Assembly: GCA_030425705.1 (NCBI GenBank)
Contig: JAUHZU010000005.1
Span: 1 to 64,000 of the forward strand
Length of the DNA stretch: 64,000 bases
Source: Phycisphaerae bacterium
GTDB lineage: Bacteria; Planctomycetota; Phycisphaerae; Phycisphaerales; Phycisphaeraceae
Direction: 5' to 3'
This document shows, piece after piece, positions 51,108 to 60,015 of this stretch. The stretch's first letter is position 1. Each line of letters starts with the position of its first letter. Below the pieces are notes generated by a model. The model was given only the letters and a program-made list of their open reading frames with translations. It was not told the DNA's origin and ran no database searches. Both the position numbers and the translations under genes were made by a program.

Positions 51108-52106
51108 TCAACGCAGTTGCAGCACCCGATCGTCCACAAACCGGTAACGCCCGCCGGTCTCCTCGGCCAGCCGGCGTAGTGTGCCTGCTCGGCCGTAGGC
51201 CTCCTGCGGATCGGGGTAGACAAACTGCACCGTGTGGATCACAGTTGCCCGGTCCCCGCGGGCAGACATGACGCGCTCAACCAACTCGTCGGTGCCGATC
51301 TCGTACACGCCATGCCCGGTGATGTTGTCCGACAGCAGGATGACCGCGTCGGGTCGCAGCGAAAGAGCCAGTTCGATCGCGGGGAGGGGCGAGGTCGAGC
51401 CGCCCGGTGAAACCGTATCCAGCCAGGCGATCGTGCGGGCGACTTGATCGGTGTCGGCCGAGCGGAGCCCGCGGCGGTCCTGGGTGAGCACCTCCCCGTC
51501 TCGGAAGAAGACCACGGCATAGTCGTACGGCCGGGGGTGCCGGCCCGACGCGGCCTGGCGCTGCTGCTCGGCCTTGGCTAGCTCGCGCAGCAAACGCTTG
51601 AGCTCGTTGACCACCAGCGGGAACGTGTCGATCAGCGAGCCCGAGGCATCGATCACGAACACCGTCCGCGGCGGGACCGAGCCAAACACGCCGGACCCGG
51701 GATCGAGGCCGGTGTCGGTCCACGGCGCGGGTCGTGCATCGGGAAGGGTAGGCGGCGGGCTGCCGAGGATCGGCCGGTTAGAGCCGGGATTGCGCAGGAT
51801 CGGCTGGGGCACTTCCAGTTGCTGCAGCGCGGGGGAAGTGTTGCGCAACGGCGCTGGCGTGGGGTCTACCGGGGTGTCCTGGACCGGCGACACGTTCGGC
51901 GACGGCTGGAAGGAGACCTCACCATTCCACGCCTCTTCTTCCTGAGTCAGCACGGTCGTCCACACCAGGAAGACCGCGAGCACGACCAGAAGGACATGGG
52001 CCCCGATCGACACGGCCCAAGGCATCAGCCCCGCCAGCGTCTGCCGGACCTCGCGGCCGAAAGAAGCGTCATCGCGGTCGCGCGGGGCGTTGGGCGGCGT
52101 AGGCAT
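51108..52106 (-). CDS. TonB-like membrane-anchored vWA protein (2)
   Basis: A 332-residue paralogue of the next gene. The single helix at 29-52 (PWAVSIGAHVLLVVLAVFLVW) again has S33-x3-H37. A Pro-rich linker (60-140, including repeats of PILRNPGSN-like Pro/Asn text) leads to a vWA domain with D153, S155 and S157 (VIDASGSL) and D260 in ILLSDN. The preferred ATG is 52106; a longer frame extends to 52403 but its sequence is not protein-like there. It is the first gene of the cluster on this strand and 251 bases before the first vWA gene. Both vWA proteins together imply a hetero-oligomer or a duplicated function. Confidence 0.82.
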   Translation of the reverse strand: MPTPPNAPRDRDDASFGREVRQTLAGLMPWAVSIGAHVLLVVLAVFLVWTTVLTQEEEAWNGEVSFQPSPNVSPVQDTPVDPTPAPLRNTSPALQQLEVPQPILRNPGSNRPILGSPPPTLPDARPAPWTDTGLDPGSGVFGSVPPRTVFVIDASGSLIDTFPLVVNELKRLLRELAKAEQQRQAASGRHPRPYDYAVVFFRDGEVLTQDRRGLRSADTDQVARTIAWLDTVSPGGSTSPLPAIELALSLRPDAVILLSDNITGHGVYEIGTDELVERVMSARGDRATVIHTVQFVYPDPQEAYGRAGTLRRLAEETGGRYRFVDDRVLQLR

Positions 52107-52278
52107 CGGCGGGCTCCGAAGGGGTGATTGGCGGGGGCGATCGGGGGACCGCCTCCTTGTTGTACCGTGACGTGATCGGGGTGTCGATGGTTTTCCGAGA
52201 CCCCGCCCGGTTTGCGGCGCATGACCGTCCCGCGACAATGCGGCCCCCCACCGCCCTACCCGGCAGGAGAACACACGC

Positions 52279-53364
52279 ATGGCCAGACGCACGCCCCAAC
52301 GCCCGCTCCGCCTGGCCTTCATCGGCACGGGCCTGGTCGCCGGGCTGCAGATCGACTCGCTCAAACGCGTGCCGGAGATCGAGGTCACCGCGCTGTGCGA
52401 CATCGACCCCCAGGCCCTGGCGAGGACGGCGGAGAAGACCGGGCTGCCCGCGTCCGCGTGCTTCGCGGACTACAAGAAGATGCTTAGACACGCCGAGTAC
52501 GACGCGGTGAGCGTGTGCACACCCAACGGCGCGCACCTGGCCTGCACGGTCGCCGCGCTCAAGGCCGGTGCCCACGTGCTGGTCGAGAAGCCGATGGCGC
52601 TCAACGCCGGGGAATGCCGGAAGATGATGGCCGCCGCGGAAGAGGCCGGCCGGAAGCTGGTCGTCGGGTTCCAGTTCCGCTACGACCCGAAGACACAGTA
52701 CCTCCGCCGGCAGGTCGAGGAGGGGGTGCTGGGCGACATCGTGTTTGGCCGGGTCCAGGCCCTGCGCCGTCGGGGCATCCCCAACTGGGGGGTGTTCGGC
52801 CGCAAGGACCTGCAGGGCGGCGGGCCGCTGATCGATATCGGCGTGCACATCCTGGAGATGGCCCACTACACGATGGGCAGCCCCCGGCCCGTGGCCGCGT
52901 CGGGCCTGGCGAGCACCTACCTGGGCAACCGCAAGGAAGCGACCCGGACCGTCTGCAAGTGGCCGGGCTGGGACTATAAGACGTACACGGTCGAGGACCT
53001 GGCGGTCGGGCACGTCCGTTTCGAGAACGGCGCGGTGATCCACCTGGAGGCCTGCTTCGCCGGGCATTTCGAGAAAGACGTGTGGGACTTCCAACTCATG
53101 GGCACGCGGGGCGGCTGCCGGTGGGACGGGGCCCAGGTCTTCACGGACCGGAACGGGTACCAGGTGGACGAGACGCCCGGCTACCTGCCGGACATGGACA
53201 TGTTCACGACCGGCTTTTCCGCGAAGCTGGCCCAGTTCGCCGACCACTGCCTGAACGACGCCCCCGCGATGGTGCCGGCCGAGCACGGGCTGATGGTGCA
53301 GCAGATGCTCGACGGGGTGTACCGCTCGGCCGAACGCGGGGGCAAAGAGGTCGCGATCCGCTGA
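52279..53364 (+). CDS. Gfo/Idh/MocA-family oxidoreductase
   Basis: A 361-residue NAD(P)-dependent oxidoreductase. The Rossmann motif is IGTGLVAGLQI near residues 15-25, with VTALCDIDP as the nucleotide-ribose strand, and the family motif EKPMALNAGECRKMM follows at about 102-116. The C-terminal alpha/beta domain carries VLGDIVFGRVQALRRRG and GGGPLIDIGVHILEMAHY, with the catalytic His in that last block. Such enzymes oxidise or reduce sugars, inositols or related compounds. No signal peptide is seen, so it is cytoplasmic. It is divergent from the second vWA gene. Confidence 0.93.
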   Translation: MARRTPQRPLRLAFIGTGLVAGLQIDSLKRVPEIEVTALCDIDPQALARTAEKTGLPASACFADYKKMLRHAEYDAVSVCTPNGAHLACTVAALKAGAHVLVEKPMALNAGECRKMMAAAEEAGRKLVVGFQFRYDPKTQYLRRQVEEGVLGDIVFGRVQALRRRGIPNWGVFGRKDLQGGGPLIDIGVHILEMAHYTMGSPRPVAASGLASTYLGNRKEATRTVCKWPGWDYKTYTVEDLAVGHVRFENGAVIHLEACFAGHFEKDVWDFQLMGTRGGCRWDGAQVFTDRNGYQVDETPGYLPDMDMFTTGFSAKLAQFADHCLNDAPAMVPAEHGLMVQQMLDGVYRSAERGGKEVAIR

Positions 53365-53533
53365 GCCGTCGGCTTGAAGGTAGGCAATCTCTCAGGATGG
53401 ACAGCCGCCAGGGGGCTGCGAACAAATCCGGCGGTGGAGCGTCTTACCTAACGGGCAGCCGACGCTTGGGGTCCGCCGCCGCGCGGTTACACTGGAGCGG
53501 TCCGGCCGCCGCATCTTGAGATAGGGTCCTGTT

Positions 53534-55807
53534 ATGGCGATACCTCTAGTCTGCCTGCCACCCGCCCGCGTGCTGCCGCGCCGCGTGTGCCGTCCCGGGG
53601 CGGCGGTGGCGTGGGTGTTTGCGGCGGTTGCCTGGCCGGCCGGGCCGGCCTATGGCCAAGCCCAGACCGTTCAGGTGCAGGTGGATGACATCGCCATCGA
53701 GGCCGACGCACCGGGCGATCAGCTCGAAGACATCCTCGGACCGGACTACCAGCCGGGCTTCTCTGTGCTGCGGGGCGACAACATCGAGTCGGTTGATGAT
53801 GCGCTCCACGCGTTCCACGCCCACCTCGAATCGGGTGCCTGGGAGAAGGCCTTCCGCCAACTGATCGACCTCTCCGAGTCGACCCGGCACGTGATGGTGC
53901 CACTGGAGGGCTCGCCGGTCTACGTGCCGATCCACCGGTCGATCCAGCAGCGTCTGCGTTCGCTGCCGCCCGAGGGCCGGCGTGCGTTCCAGCAGTTCTA
54001 CGATGCGCAGGCCCGGGAACGGCTGGCGGCGTGCCTCGCGCACGCCCAGCCCGGCTCGGACGCGCAACTCGCCGAGGCACGGCAGGCGTACGAGTACTTC
54101 CTGCTCGCTTCCAACGGCGACGCGATCGCCAACCTGCTGGGCGACCTCTACTTCGAGCGCGGCCGGTTCGCCCAGGCCGCGCAGTGCTACGACGCGGTGC
54201 TGACCTACCACCCGACCACATCGCTGCCGGAGCTTGGGCTGCAGTACAAGCGGATCCTCGCGCTGCAGCGTGCCGGCGAAGCAGAGCAGGCCCGCGAACT
54301 GGTCAACCAGCTCGCGGTGCGGTACGAGGGCCGGGCGGTCGCCTACGGCGGGGGCGACGCCAATGCGCTCGACACCCTGCGTCACGCGATCGGTGACGCC
54401 GCGCCACGCCACGCCGAGGCCACGCCCCACCGCGTGCCCGCGGCGCTGCCCGAGCCGGAGGCCCAGCCGGTCTGGCAGATGACCTTCGCCGACGATCGCA
54501 CCCGCCTGGCCGTCGAGAACTCGGGGGGCAACCGCAGCTACTACGCCCCGGCCGACCTGCTGCGGCATATCCCTGTTGCCGCCGCCGACGACCGCGCGCT
54601 CTACGCCCAGTGGCACGGGCTCGCCTTCGCGCTGGACCTGTCGACCGGCAAGCTGCTCTGGCGCACCGGCCGGTTCACCGAGGTCGCCGCGTCGATCGCC
54701 TTCCGCATCAACACCGCCACAGGCAACCCCCGCGGCTACACGATCGCCCTCACCGACACGCACGTCCTTGTGCAGTCCGCCCCGCCGAATAACCGCGTCC
54801 GCTCCCCCAACGCCGGCTTCGTGCTCCGGGCCCACGACAAGGCGACCGGCGCGGTGGCCTGGGATACCTCGGCGATGCCCGCATGGGAGGGCCACAGCTT
54901 CTGCGGCAAGCCGCTGGCTATCGGCGACACGGTCTACGTCATCACCCACACCACCGGCCTGGACAACAACGCCAGCGCCAACCGCGGCGGGCTCAACGCC
55001 GCGGCCGCCTTCCCCGACGACGAGCCGTTCCGCCGCAGCACCCGCCTGCTCACGCTGTACCGGATCGACCCCGCCAGCGGTACCCCGGTCTGGGGCGTGC
55101 CCCTGGGCGAGGCCGAGGTCCGCGCGATCCAGTACTCCGACTTCACCTGGATGCCCCAGCCGCGGATCGTTCTGGACAACGGCCAGCTCCTGATCCTGAC
55201 CAACAACGGCGCGCTCCTGTGCGTCGACCCGGTCGCGCAGGAGGTGGCCTGGGCGGTCCGGCTCCAGGTCCCCGAAGGCATCAGCCAGGACGACTTCGGC
55301 CAGATCAGCTCGCCGACCAGCAACGTCCAGAACCCCGGCGAAATCATCCGCCTCGGCGACCGGGTCGTCGTCAAGGAGGCGTGGAGCCGGCGCGTCTACA
55401 TGATCGACACCGAGCGTGCCCGCCTGCTCGGCGAAGACGAGGTGCCCGCGGAGACCTCGCTCGTCGGTGCCGACGCCGACCGGCTGTATCTCATGTCCTC
55501 CCTCGTCCGCGCCTACCCGGCCGACGGGCAGGGCCGGATGCTTTGGAACAATAATCAGATCGGCGGCCCCGGCACCGGGTCGGGTATCCTGACCGACGAC
55601 GCGCTGTATGTTCTGGGCGGGAACAAGCTCCACGCCCTGGCGCTGGACAGCGGCGACCCGGCCGTCGAGCCCTTCACCAGCCGGCTGCTGCGCGGCAACG
55701 GGGGCACGCTCCTGATGGCCGGGGACAAGATCATCTGCATCACCGACCGGGATATCACCGCGTTCCGTGTGCCCACAAAACCCGCTTCCACGGGAGAACT
55801 GCCTTGA
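53534..55807 (+). CDS. Secreted PQQ-like beta-propeller protein
   Basis: A 757-residue protein with a signal sequence (AWVFAAVAWPAGPAYG). The first third is helical, with a TPR-like pair, LLGDLYFERGRFAQAAQCYDAVLTYHP. The second two thirds (from about residue 330) are a beta-propeller with PQQ-like repeats: VWQMTFAD, FALDLSTGKLLWRTGRF, LRAHDKATGAVAWDTSAMPAW, LTLYRIDPASGTPVWGVPLGE, LLCVDPVAQEVAWAVRL and LHALALDSGDPAVEPF. No PQQ enzyme active site is visible, so it is more likely a binding or scaffold protein. Its stop overlaps the TTG start of the SIMPL gene. Confidence 0.82.
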   Translation: MAIPLVCLPPARVLPRRVCRPGAAVAWVFAAVAWPAGPAYGQAQTVQVQVDDIAIEADAPGDQLEDILGPDYQPGFSVLRGDNIESVDDALHAFHAHLESGAWEKAFRQLIDLSESTRHVMVPLEGSPVYVPIHRSIQQRLRSLPPEGRRAFQQFYDAQARERLAACLAHAQPGSDAQLAEARQAYEYFLLASNGDAIANLLGDLYFERGRFAQAAQCYDAVLTYHPTTSLPELGLQYKRILALQRAGEAEQARELVNQLAVRYEGRAVAYGGGDANALDTLRHAIGDAAPRHAEATPHRVPAALPEPEAQPVWQMTFADDRTRLAVENSGGNRSYYAPADLLRHIPVAAADDRALYAQWHGLAFALDLSTGKLLWRTGRFTEVAASIAFRINTATGNPRGYTIALTDTHVLVQSAPPNNRVRSPNAGFVLRAHDKATGAVAWDTSAMPAWEGHSFCGKPLAIGDTVYVITHTTGLDNNASANRGGLNAAAAFPDDEPFRRSTRLLTLYRIDPASGTPVWGVPLGEAEVRAIQYSDFTWMPQPRIVLDNGQLLILTNNGALLCVDPVAQEVAWAVRLQVPEGISQDDFGQISSPTSNVQNPGEIIRLGDRVVVKEAWSRRVYMIDTERARLLGEDEVPAETSLVGADADRLYLMSSLVRAYPADGQGRMLWNNNQIGGPGTGSGILTDDALYVLGGNKLHALALDSGDPAVEPFTSRLLRGNGGTLLMAGDKIICITDRDITAFRVPTKPASTGELP

Positions 55808-56655
55808 CCGCACCCCTATTCAACCCCGCCTCGGCCCGCCGGCTGCTCTCGGCGGTCGTGTTCGCGCTGCTGCTTTCGCCCGCCGCTTTGGCGCAGCAGG
55901 GCATCACCGTCACCGCCGTCGGCGAGGCGTACGCCGTGCCCGACGTGCTGGTCATCGCGGGCACGCTGTCCGAGTCCGCCGAGTCGGCCGAGGACTCGGT
56001 CGTCGCGTTCCGGGACTCGCGTCGGCGGGCGATCAAGGCGATCGAGCTGCTGGACCTGCCGGGGCTGCGGGTGTCGCCGGGCGCGCTGCGGGTGACGCGG
56101 GGCGGCCTCGCGGGCGCCGGGATGGGCATCGCCGTGGCCGGCGGCATCGCGGGTGAAGACGTCATGCCCGGCAGCACGGTGATCAGCCAGTCGGTGGTGA
56201 TCGAGGTGCCCGGGATCGACGCGATGGAGCAGGAAGCGGTGATCGACCTGATCCTCGCGATCACCAGCGCCGCCGCGGACGCGGGCATCGCGATCGGCGA
56301 GATGTCCAGCGAAGACATGATGATGATGCAGTTCGGGCAGGGCGCACCGGCGACGGACCTGGCGGGGTTCAAGGTGTCCGAGCCCGACGCCGCCGCGCAG
56401 CAGTCCGCCGAGGACGCCATGGCCCAGGCCCGCGCCAAGGCCCAGCGGCTGGCCGACCTCGCAGGCGTCCGGCTGGGGCGCGTCACCGCCATCGTCGAGA
56501 CCCCCGTCACCGACGAGGCCGACAGCACCAACGGCTACATGGAGCTCATCTGGGGCCTCACCGGCGAAGACAACGCCGACCCGGACACCCACCCCGCGCT
56601 GGAGCCGATCCCCGTCCGCACCCAGCTCACCGTGACCTACGCGATCGAAGACTAA
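55804..56655 (+). CDS. SIMPL (DUF541) domain protein
   Basis: A 283-residue secreted protein with a signal peptide (LLSAVVFALLLSPAALAQ). The SIMPL/DUF541 domain follows: GITVTAVGEAYAVPDVLVIAGTLSESAESAEDSV, a variable middle, SQSVVIEVPGIDAMEQEAVIDLI, AMAQARAKAQRLADLAGVRLGRVTAIVE and a closing RTQLTVTYAIED. The domain forms large oligomers in some species (BP26), but roles are little known. The start is TTG, overlapping the stop of the propeller gene (TTGA), so translation is coupled. It ends 33 bases before the prenyltransferase-repeat gene. Confidence 0.9.
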   Translation: MTAPLFNPASARRLLSAVVFALLLSPAALAQQGITVTAVGEAYAVPDVLVIAGTLSESAESAEDSVVAFRDSRRRAIKAIELLDLPGLRVSPGALRVTRGGLAGAGMGIAVAGGIAGEDVMPGSTVISQSVVIEVPGIDAMEQEAVIDLILAITSAAADAGIAIGEMSSEDMMMMQFGQGAPATDLAGFKVSEPDAAAQQSAEDAMAQARAKAQRLADLAGVRLGRVTAIVETPVTDEADSTNGYMELIWGLTGEDNADPDTHPALEPIPVRTQLTVTYAIED

Positions 56656-56688
56656 CCCCGCCGCGCTCACCTCCCTACCCTAACCATC

Positions 56689-57843
56689 ATGCGTAAGCAC
56701 CCCTCTACCCCGCTCTGGCTCGCTCTACTCGCGGTGACCATGCTGGGCGTCTGGCCCGCCGCCGCGCCCGCGCAGGAGGCGCCGCCCGCCGAGGCCGACA
56801 CCGACGCTCAACCCGCCGACGACGACGCCGGCAGCGACGTCGAGGTCGTCTTCGACGAGGACGGCAACATCATGCCCCGGCACTTCACCGCCGCGACCCA
56901 GCGCGCGATCGAGCGCGGGCTGGCCTACCTCGCGCAGACCCAGAGCAACGACGGGAGCTGGACCGGCACGCGCGACGGCGCGACCTACCCGGTCACGATG
57001 ACCGCCCTGTCGGGCATGGCCTTCATCGCCGGGGGCAACACCACCAGCCGCGGCCCCTACGCCGACAACGTCAGGAAGGCCGTACGCTACATCATGCGGC
57101 AGGCCAACCCGCAGACGGGCGTCATCGCCGCGGGCAACGAGAACGGCCGGGTCATGTACCCCCACGGCTTCTCGCTGATGTTCCTCGCCTGTGCCTACGA
57201 CATGGAGAGCGACGAGCGCGTCCGCGAGCAGATGCGCATCATCATCCGCAAGGCCATCGCGCTGACCAGCCAGGCCCAGTCGCCCCTGGGCGGGTGGATG
57301 TACATGCCCAACTCCGGCGACGAGGGGTCGGTCACCGTGACCCAGCTCCAGGCGCTGCGGGCCTGCCACAACGCGGGCTTCGTCGTGCCCGAGGAGACGA
57401 TCCAGCAGGCGGTCAACTACCTGGAGATCTGCCAGACCCCCGAGGGCGGGATCTGCTACAGCTACGGCTCGCGCGGCGTCCGCCTGCCGATCTCCGCCGC
57501 GGCACTGCCCTGCCTCTACGCTGCGGGCGAGTACGAGTCGGACATGGCCGAGGCCTGCCTCGCCTACGTCGCCAGCGAATACATCGAGAACGGCAACAAC
57601 CGCCAGTTCAGCAAGGGCCACGGCCACGACTTCTACGGCCAGTACTACGCCGCCCAGGCCTTCTACCAGGCCGGCGACGAATACTGGGACAACTACTTCC
57701 CCTACGTCCGCGACCAGCTCATCAACATGCAGCAGCAGGACGGCTGGTGGAACGGCGACGGCGTGGGCCCGGTGTACGGCACCGCCCTGTCCCTCACCAT
57801 CCTCCAGCTCCCCTACAAGTACCTGCCGATCTACCAGCGCTGA
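56689..57843 (+). CDS. Secreted prenyltransferase/squalene cyclase-like repeat protein
   Basis: A 384-residue protein with a signal peptide (LALLAVTMLGVWPAAAPAQ) and an acidic linker. The rest is an alpha/alpha toroid of the prenyltransferase/squalene oxidase repeat type, with a QW-like motif QTQSNDGSW near residues 85-95 and repeats such as QGGWMY-like SPLGGWMYMPNSGDEGSVTVTQLQALRACHNAGF and CQTPEGGICYSYGSRG and QQQDGWWNG. The catalytic Asp box of true cyclases is not seen, so a binding or structural role is likely. In planctomycetes such proteins are commonly encoded next to MoxR/DUF58 genes, as here (88 bases before moxR). Confidence 0.85.
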   Translation: MRKHPSTPLWLALLAVTMLGVWPAAAPAQEAPPAEADTDAQPADDDAGSDVEVVFDEDGNIMPRHFTAATQRAIERGLAYLAQTQSNDGSWTGTRDGATYPVTMTALSGMAFIAGGNTTSRGPYADNVRKAVRYIMRQANPQTGVIAAGNENGRVMYPHGFSLMFLACAYDMESDERVREQMRIIIRKAIALTSQAQSPLGGWMYMPNSGDEGSVTVTQLQALRACHNAGFVVPEETIQQAVNYLEICQTPEGGICYSYGSRGVRLPISAAALPCLYAAGEYESDMAEACLAYVASEYIENGNNRQFSKGHGHDFYGQYYAAQAFYQAGDEYWDNYFPYVRDQLINMQQQDGWWNGDGVGPVYGTALSLTILQLPYKYLPIYQR

Positions 57844-57931
57844 TCCGAATCGGGTGGGCGCTCAAGAACCCAGACGCGCCACGCCCCGTACCTAAGACTT
57901 CCCCCACGTGTCCCCACCCCCGGAGTTCCCT

Positions 57932-58990
57932 GTGACCGAACCCAACGCCCACCCGGCCCCCGACCTCCAGGACCTGGAGTACCTCAAGACGTCCTACGAC
58001 AAGATCCGCGAGCAGATCGCCAAGGTCATCGTCGGGCAGGACGAGGTCATCGAGCAGCTGCTCGTCTCCATCTTCGCGCGGGGCCACTGCATCCTCGAGG
58101 GCGTGCCCGGCCTGGCGAAGACGCTGCTGGTCTCCACCCTCGCCAAGTCGCTGTCTCTGGACTTCACCCGCATCCAGTTCACCCCCGACCTGATGCCCAG
58201 CGACATCACCGGCACCGAAGTCATCGAAGAGAACAAGACGACCGGCCACCGCGAGTTCAAGTTCGTCAACGGCCCGGTGTTTACCAACGTCCTGCTCGCC
58301 GACGAGATCAACCGGACCCCACCCAAGACCCAGGCCGCGCTGCTCGAAGGGATGCAGGAGCGGCAGGTCTCGGCCGGCGGCACGCGGTACGTGCTGCCCG
58401 ACCCGTTCTTCGTCCTCGCGACGCAGAACCCCATCGAGCAGGAAGGCACGTACCCGCTGCCCGAGGCGCAGCTGGACCGGTTCTTCATGAAGGTGTTCGT
58501 GAACTACCCGACGCCGGACGAGGAACGGCGGATCTATAAGATGATGACCGGTGCCCCCGTGGCCGAGCCCGAGCCGCAGCTCAGCGCCGAGGCGGTGCTC
58601 AAGCTGCAGGAGACGGTGCGCCGCGTGCCGATCAACGACATGCTGCTGGACTACGTGATGCGGTTTATCCGCGCGACGCGTCACGGCGAGCACGACGCGC
58701 CGGACTTCATCAAGCGCTGGCTGCTGTGGGGCGCGGGCCCGCGCGGCGGGCAGGCGCTCATCATGGCGGCGAAGACCCGCGCCGCGCTGCAGGGCCGGCC
58801 GGAGGTCGGCGTCGAGGACCTGCACGCGATGGCCGTCCCCGTACTGCGCCACCGCATCGTCGTCAACTACAACGCCGAGGCCGAGGGCCAGACCCCCGAC
58901 ACAGTCATCCAGAAGCTGATCGAGACCGTCTCGGTCGGCGGCGCCGCGGGCGCGAGCGACCCGGCCGTACAAAGGACCCTGACGGCGTAA
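57932..58990 (+). CDS. MoxR-family AAA+ ATPase
   Basis: A 352-residue MoxR ATPase. Walker A is EGVPGLAKT (A replaces the usual G, normal in MoxR), Walker B is LLADEINRTPPKTQAALLEGM, and sensor 1 is LATQNPIEQEGTYPLPEAQLDRF. A lid domain closes the protein. MoxR ATPases act as chaperones for metal and vWA-domain proteins. The GTG at 57932 with GGAG at 57922 is preferred over the GTG at 57908. It leads a run of MoxR, DUF58, BatA-vWA and a second vWA gene. Confidence 0.95.
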   Translation: MTEPNAHPAPDLQDLEYLKTSYDKIREQIAKVIVGQDEVIEQLLVSIFARGHCILEGVPGLAKTLLVSTLAKSLSLDFTRIQFTPDLMPSDITGTEVIEENKTTGHREFKFVNGPVFTNVLLADEINRTPPKTQAALLEGMQERQVSAGGTRYVLPDPFFVLATQNPIEQEGTYPLPEAQLDRFFMKVFVNYPTPDEERRIYKMMTGAPVAEPEPQLSAEAVLKLQETVRRVPINDMLLDYVMRFIRATRHGEHDAPDFIKRWLLWGAGPRGGQALIMAAKTRAALQGRPEVGVEDLHAMAVPVLRHRIVVNYNAEAEGQTPDTVIQKLIETVSVGGAAGASDPAVQRTLTA

Positions 58991-59070
58991 GGCGGGCACC
59001 CTTGCTCCAAGCCCCTGCTTGCTGAAGCTAGCAGGCCCAGTGTCCGCACCCCCAACCCGCTCTGTTTTTC

Positions 59071-60015
59071 ATGGCCCAACGCTCCCCCTTCCTCGACCCC
59101 GAGTTGCTCGCACGCATCACGCCCCTCGGGCTCAAGGCCGCGCGCGTCGTCGAGGGCTCCATCACCGGGCTCCACCGCTCGCCCATGCACGGCGTCTCGC
59201 CCGAGTTCGCCGAGCACCGAGAGTACACGCCCGGCGACGACGTCAAGAACCTGGACTGGAAGGTCTGGGCCAAGTCGGACCGCTACGTCATCAAGCGCTA
59301 CGAGGAAGAATCCAACCTCCGCTGCACGGTGATGCTGGACTGCTCCCGGTCGATGCAGTACGCCGGGAAGGGCGCGCAGCAGGGCCGCAGCAAGTTCGAC
59401 GCGGCCGCGACGCTGACCGCCTGCCTGACCAAGCTGCTCATGGGCCAGCGCGACTCGGTCGGGCTGATCACCATCGACACCAAGCCCCGCCACGTCCTCG
59501 CGCCCAAGGCGACCAACCGCCAGTTCGCGCAGATCCTCGACACGCTGGACACCACCCAGCCCGGGGGCGAGACCGACCTGGGCCCGGTCATCCTCCGCGC
59601 GGCCGACCAGCTCAAGCGCCGCGGCATGGTCGTGCTGATCTCCGACTTCCTCTGCGACCTCGAGAACCTCTACGAGGCCCTGGGCAAGCTGCAGCACAAC
59701 GGCAACGAGGTCATCGTGCTGCACGTGCTCGACGGCGATGAGATCGACCTGTCGTTCAACGACTCGATCATCTTCAAGGACATCGAGGGCAGTGAAGAGG
59801 TCTTCGGCGAGCCGTGGGCCTTCCGCAAGGCGTACAAGCTGGCGATGCGGGACTTCGTCGGGCAGCTGCAGAGCCGCTGCCAGTTCGCGGGCATCGACCA
59901 CGTGCTGGTCCGCACCGACGAGGACATGGCCCAGACGATGTCGCACTACCTGCACCGCCGGCAGCGCATGGCCGCGAGCACCGCCGGCCGCGGGCGGATG
60001 GGGGGCGGCCGATGA
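59071..60015 (+). CDS. DUF58 domain protein
   Basis: A 314-residue cytoplasmic protein. The DUF58 signature appears as EHREYTPGDDVKNLDWKVWAKSDRYVIKRYEEE at about 48-80, and a vWA-like metal site follows, LDCSRSMQYAG. DUF58 proteins usually work with MoxR ATPases. It lies 80 bases after moxR and its stop overlaps the start of the BatA gene (ATGA). Confidence 0.94.
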   Translation: MAQRSPFLDPELLARITPLGLKAARVVEGSITGLHRSPMHGVSPEFAEHREYTPGDDVKNLDWKVWAKSDRYVIKRYEEESNLRCTVMLDCSRSMQYAGKGAQQGRSKFDAAATLTACLTKLLMGQRDSVGLITIDTKPRHVLAPKATNRQFAQILDTLDTTQPGGETDLGPVILRAADQLKRRGMVVLISDFLCDLENLYEALGKLQHNGNEVIVLHVLDGDEIDLSFNDSIIFKDIEGSEEVFGEPWAFRKAYKLAMRDFVGQLQSRCQFAGIDHVLVRTDEDMAQTMSHYLHRRQRMAASTAGRGRMGGGR

